Assembly (NCBI GenBank): GCA_021463865.1
Contig: JAJTXY010000037.1
Span: 1-40,631 of the forward strand
Length of the DNA stretch: 40,631 nucleotides
Source of the DNA: Anaerolineae bacterium
Lineage (GTDB): Bacteria; Chloroflexota; Anaerolineae; Aggregatilineales; J027
Direction: 5' to 3'
Position 1 is the first letter of the stretch. Every line of letters begins with the position of its first letter. Positions 40,473-40,631 of this stretch are shown here, piece by piece. The notes below the pieces were generated by a model that was not told the DNA's origin, searched no databases, and saw nothing but the letters and a program-made list of their open reading frames with translations. A program made the position numbers and the translations under genes.

Positions 40473-40545
40473 GTCCCATTCGTCTAGAGGCCTAGGACGC
40501 GGCCCTCTCAAGGCCAAAACACGGGTTCGAATCCCGTATGGGGCA
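40473..40545 (+). tRNA. tRNA-Glu (anticodon CTC)
   Basis: A 73-nt cloverleaf. The acceptor GTCCCAT pairs with ATGGGGC (one T-G pair), with discriminator A and no encoded CCA. The D arm has GTCT/GGAC. The anticodon loop CTCTCAA gives CTC, which reads GAG (Glu). The T arm is ACGGG-TTCGAAT-CCCGT. The first pair of the anticodon stem (position 27 with 43) is C-A, a mismatch. All other stems are intact. Confidence 0.95.
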
Positions 40546-40549
40546 CATT

Positions 40550-40578
40550 ACGCTTCTGTCCTTGCACTGAAGCGTTTT
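40550..40578 (+). terminator. terminator of tRNA-Glu
   Basis: ACGCTTC (40550-40556) pairs with GAAGCGT (40569-40575), extendable past one mismatch, and the T4 run ends at 40578. It begins 5 nt after the tRNA. Confidence 0.75.
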
Positions 40579-40631
40579 GCGTTTCAGTACCAGAACCTTC
40601 TTCATACAGAGCCGCCCGCAGCACCAAAAAA

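Noticed and set aside
1-40631. CRISPR array, prophage or integrated element
   Set aside because: No regularly spaced repeats, no phage structural genes, no integrase and no duplicated tRNA end were seen. Bro-N and Mrr stand alone.

Overview
The window reads as chromosomal DNA of a free-living, diderm-independent bacterium of about 50% GC, most likely a member of the Chloroflexota (Anaerolineae-like). That assignment is an inference from the mix of genes: extracytoplasmic SH3 and TPR proteins with Thr/Pro-rich linkers, FHA proteins, a DUF3160 protein, a K+-independent H+-pyrophosphatase, a fused AroK-AroB and a serine-palmitoyltransferase-like enzyme. No gene here fixes the taxonomy by itself. 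There is no prophage, CRISPR array or conjugative module. The only mobile trace is the end of a probable transposase at the left edge.

Layout. 1-6534: transposase tail, a repeat protein of unknown function, a serine-palmitoyltransferase-like alpha-oxoamine synthase, an FHA protein, a secreted two-domain protein, and a three-gene minus-strand unit (unknown protein, small membrane protein, short-chain dehydrogenase). 6672-18699: H+-PPase, a membrane-anchored triple-SH3 protein, a lone Mrr-type endonuclease, a methyltransferase divergent from polA, and two tandem TPR membrane proteins. 18892-32765: an aromatic amino acid cluster. 33052-40631: mixed accessory genes (beta-propeller-like proteins, a Bro-N protein, a TSUP permease, a degenerate histidine kinase, a second FHA protein) and tRNA-Glu(CTC).

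The aromatic cluster holds an enzyme for every step from DAHP to chorismate. Transcription unit 1 is aroE - pentapeptide-repeat gene - aroC - aroKB - aroQ. Unit 2 is aroH - aroF - tyrA - aroA. Unit 3 is trpE - trpG. All run on the minus strand and are tightly packed, with several stop/start overlaps. A DUF3160 gene sits between units 1 and 2 on the plus strand. No pheA and no trpDCFBA are present in the window.

The most interesting signal is regulatory. Unit 3 has a T-box leader whose apparent specifier codon is TGG and whose T-box bulge (TGGC) fits tRNA-Trp. Unit 2 has a different device: a good promoter, a 40-codon leader ORF (30154-30032, absent from standard ORF calls because it is short and starts with GTG) containing the run Phe-Tyr-Phe-Tyr-Tyr-Tyr-Phe, then a strong intrinsic terminator. 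The left arm of that terminator can pair instead with the last codons of the leader ORF. This is the architecture of ribosome-mediated attenuation sensing Phe and Tyr. Thus the Trp branch appears to sense uncharged tRNA directly, while the common pathway and Tyr branch appear to sense it through a translating ribosome.
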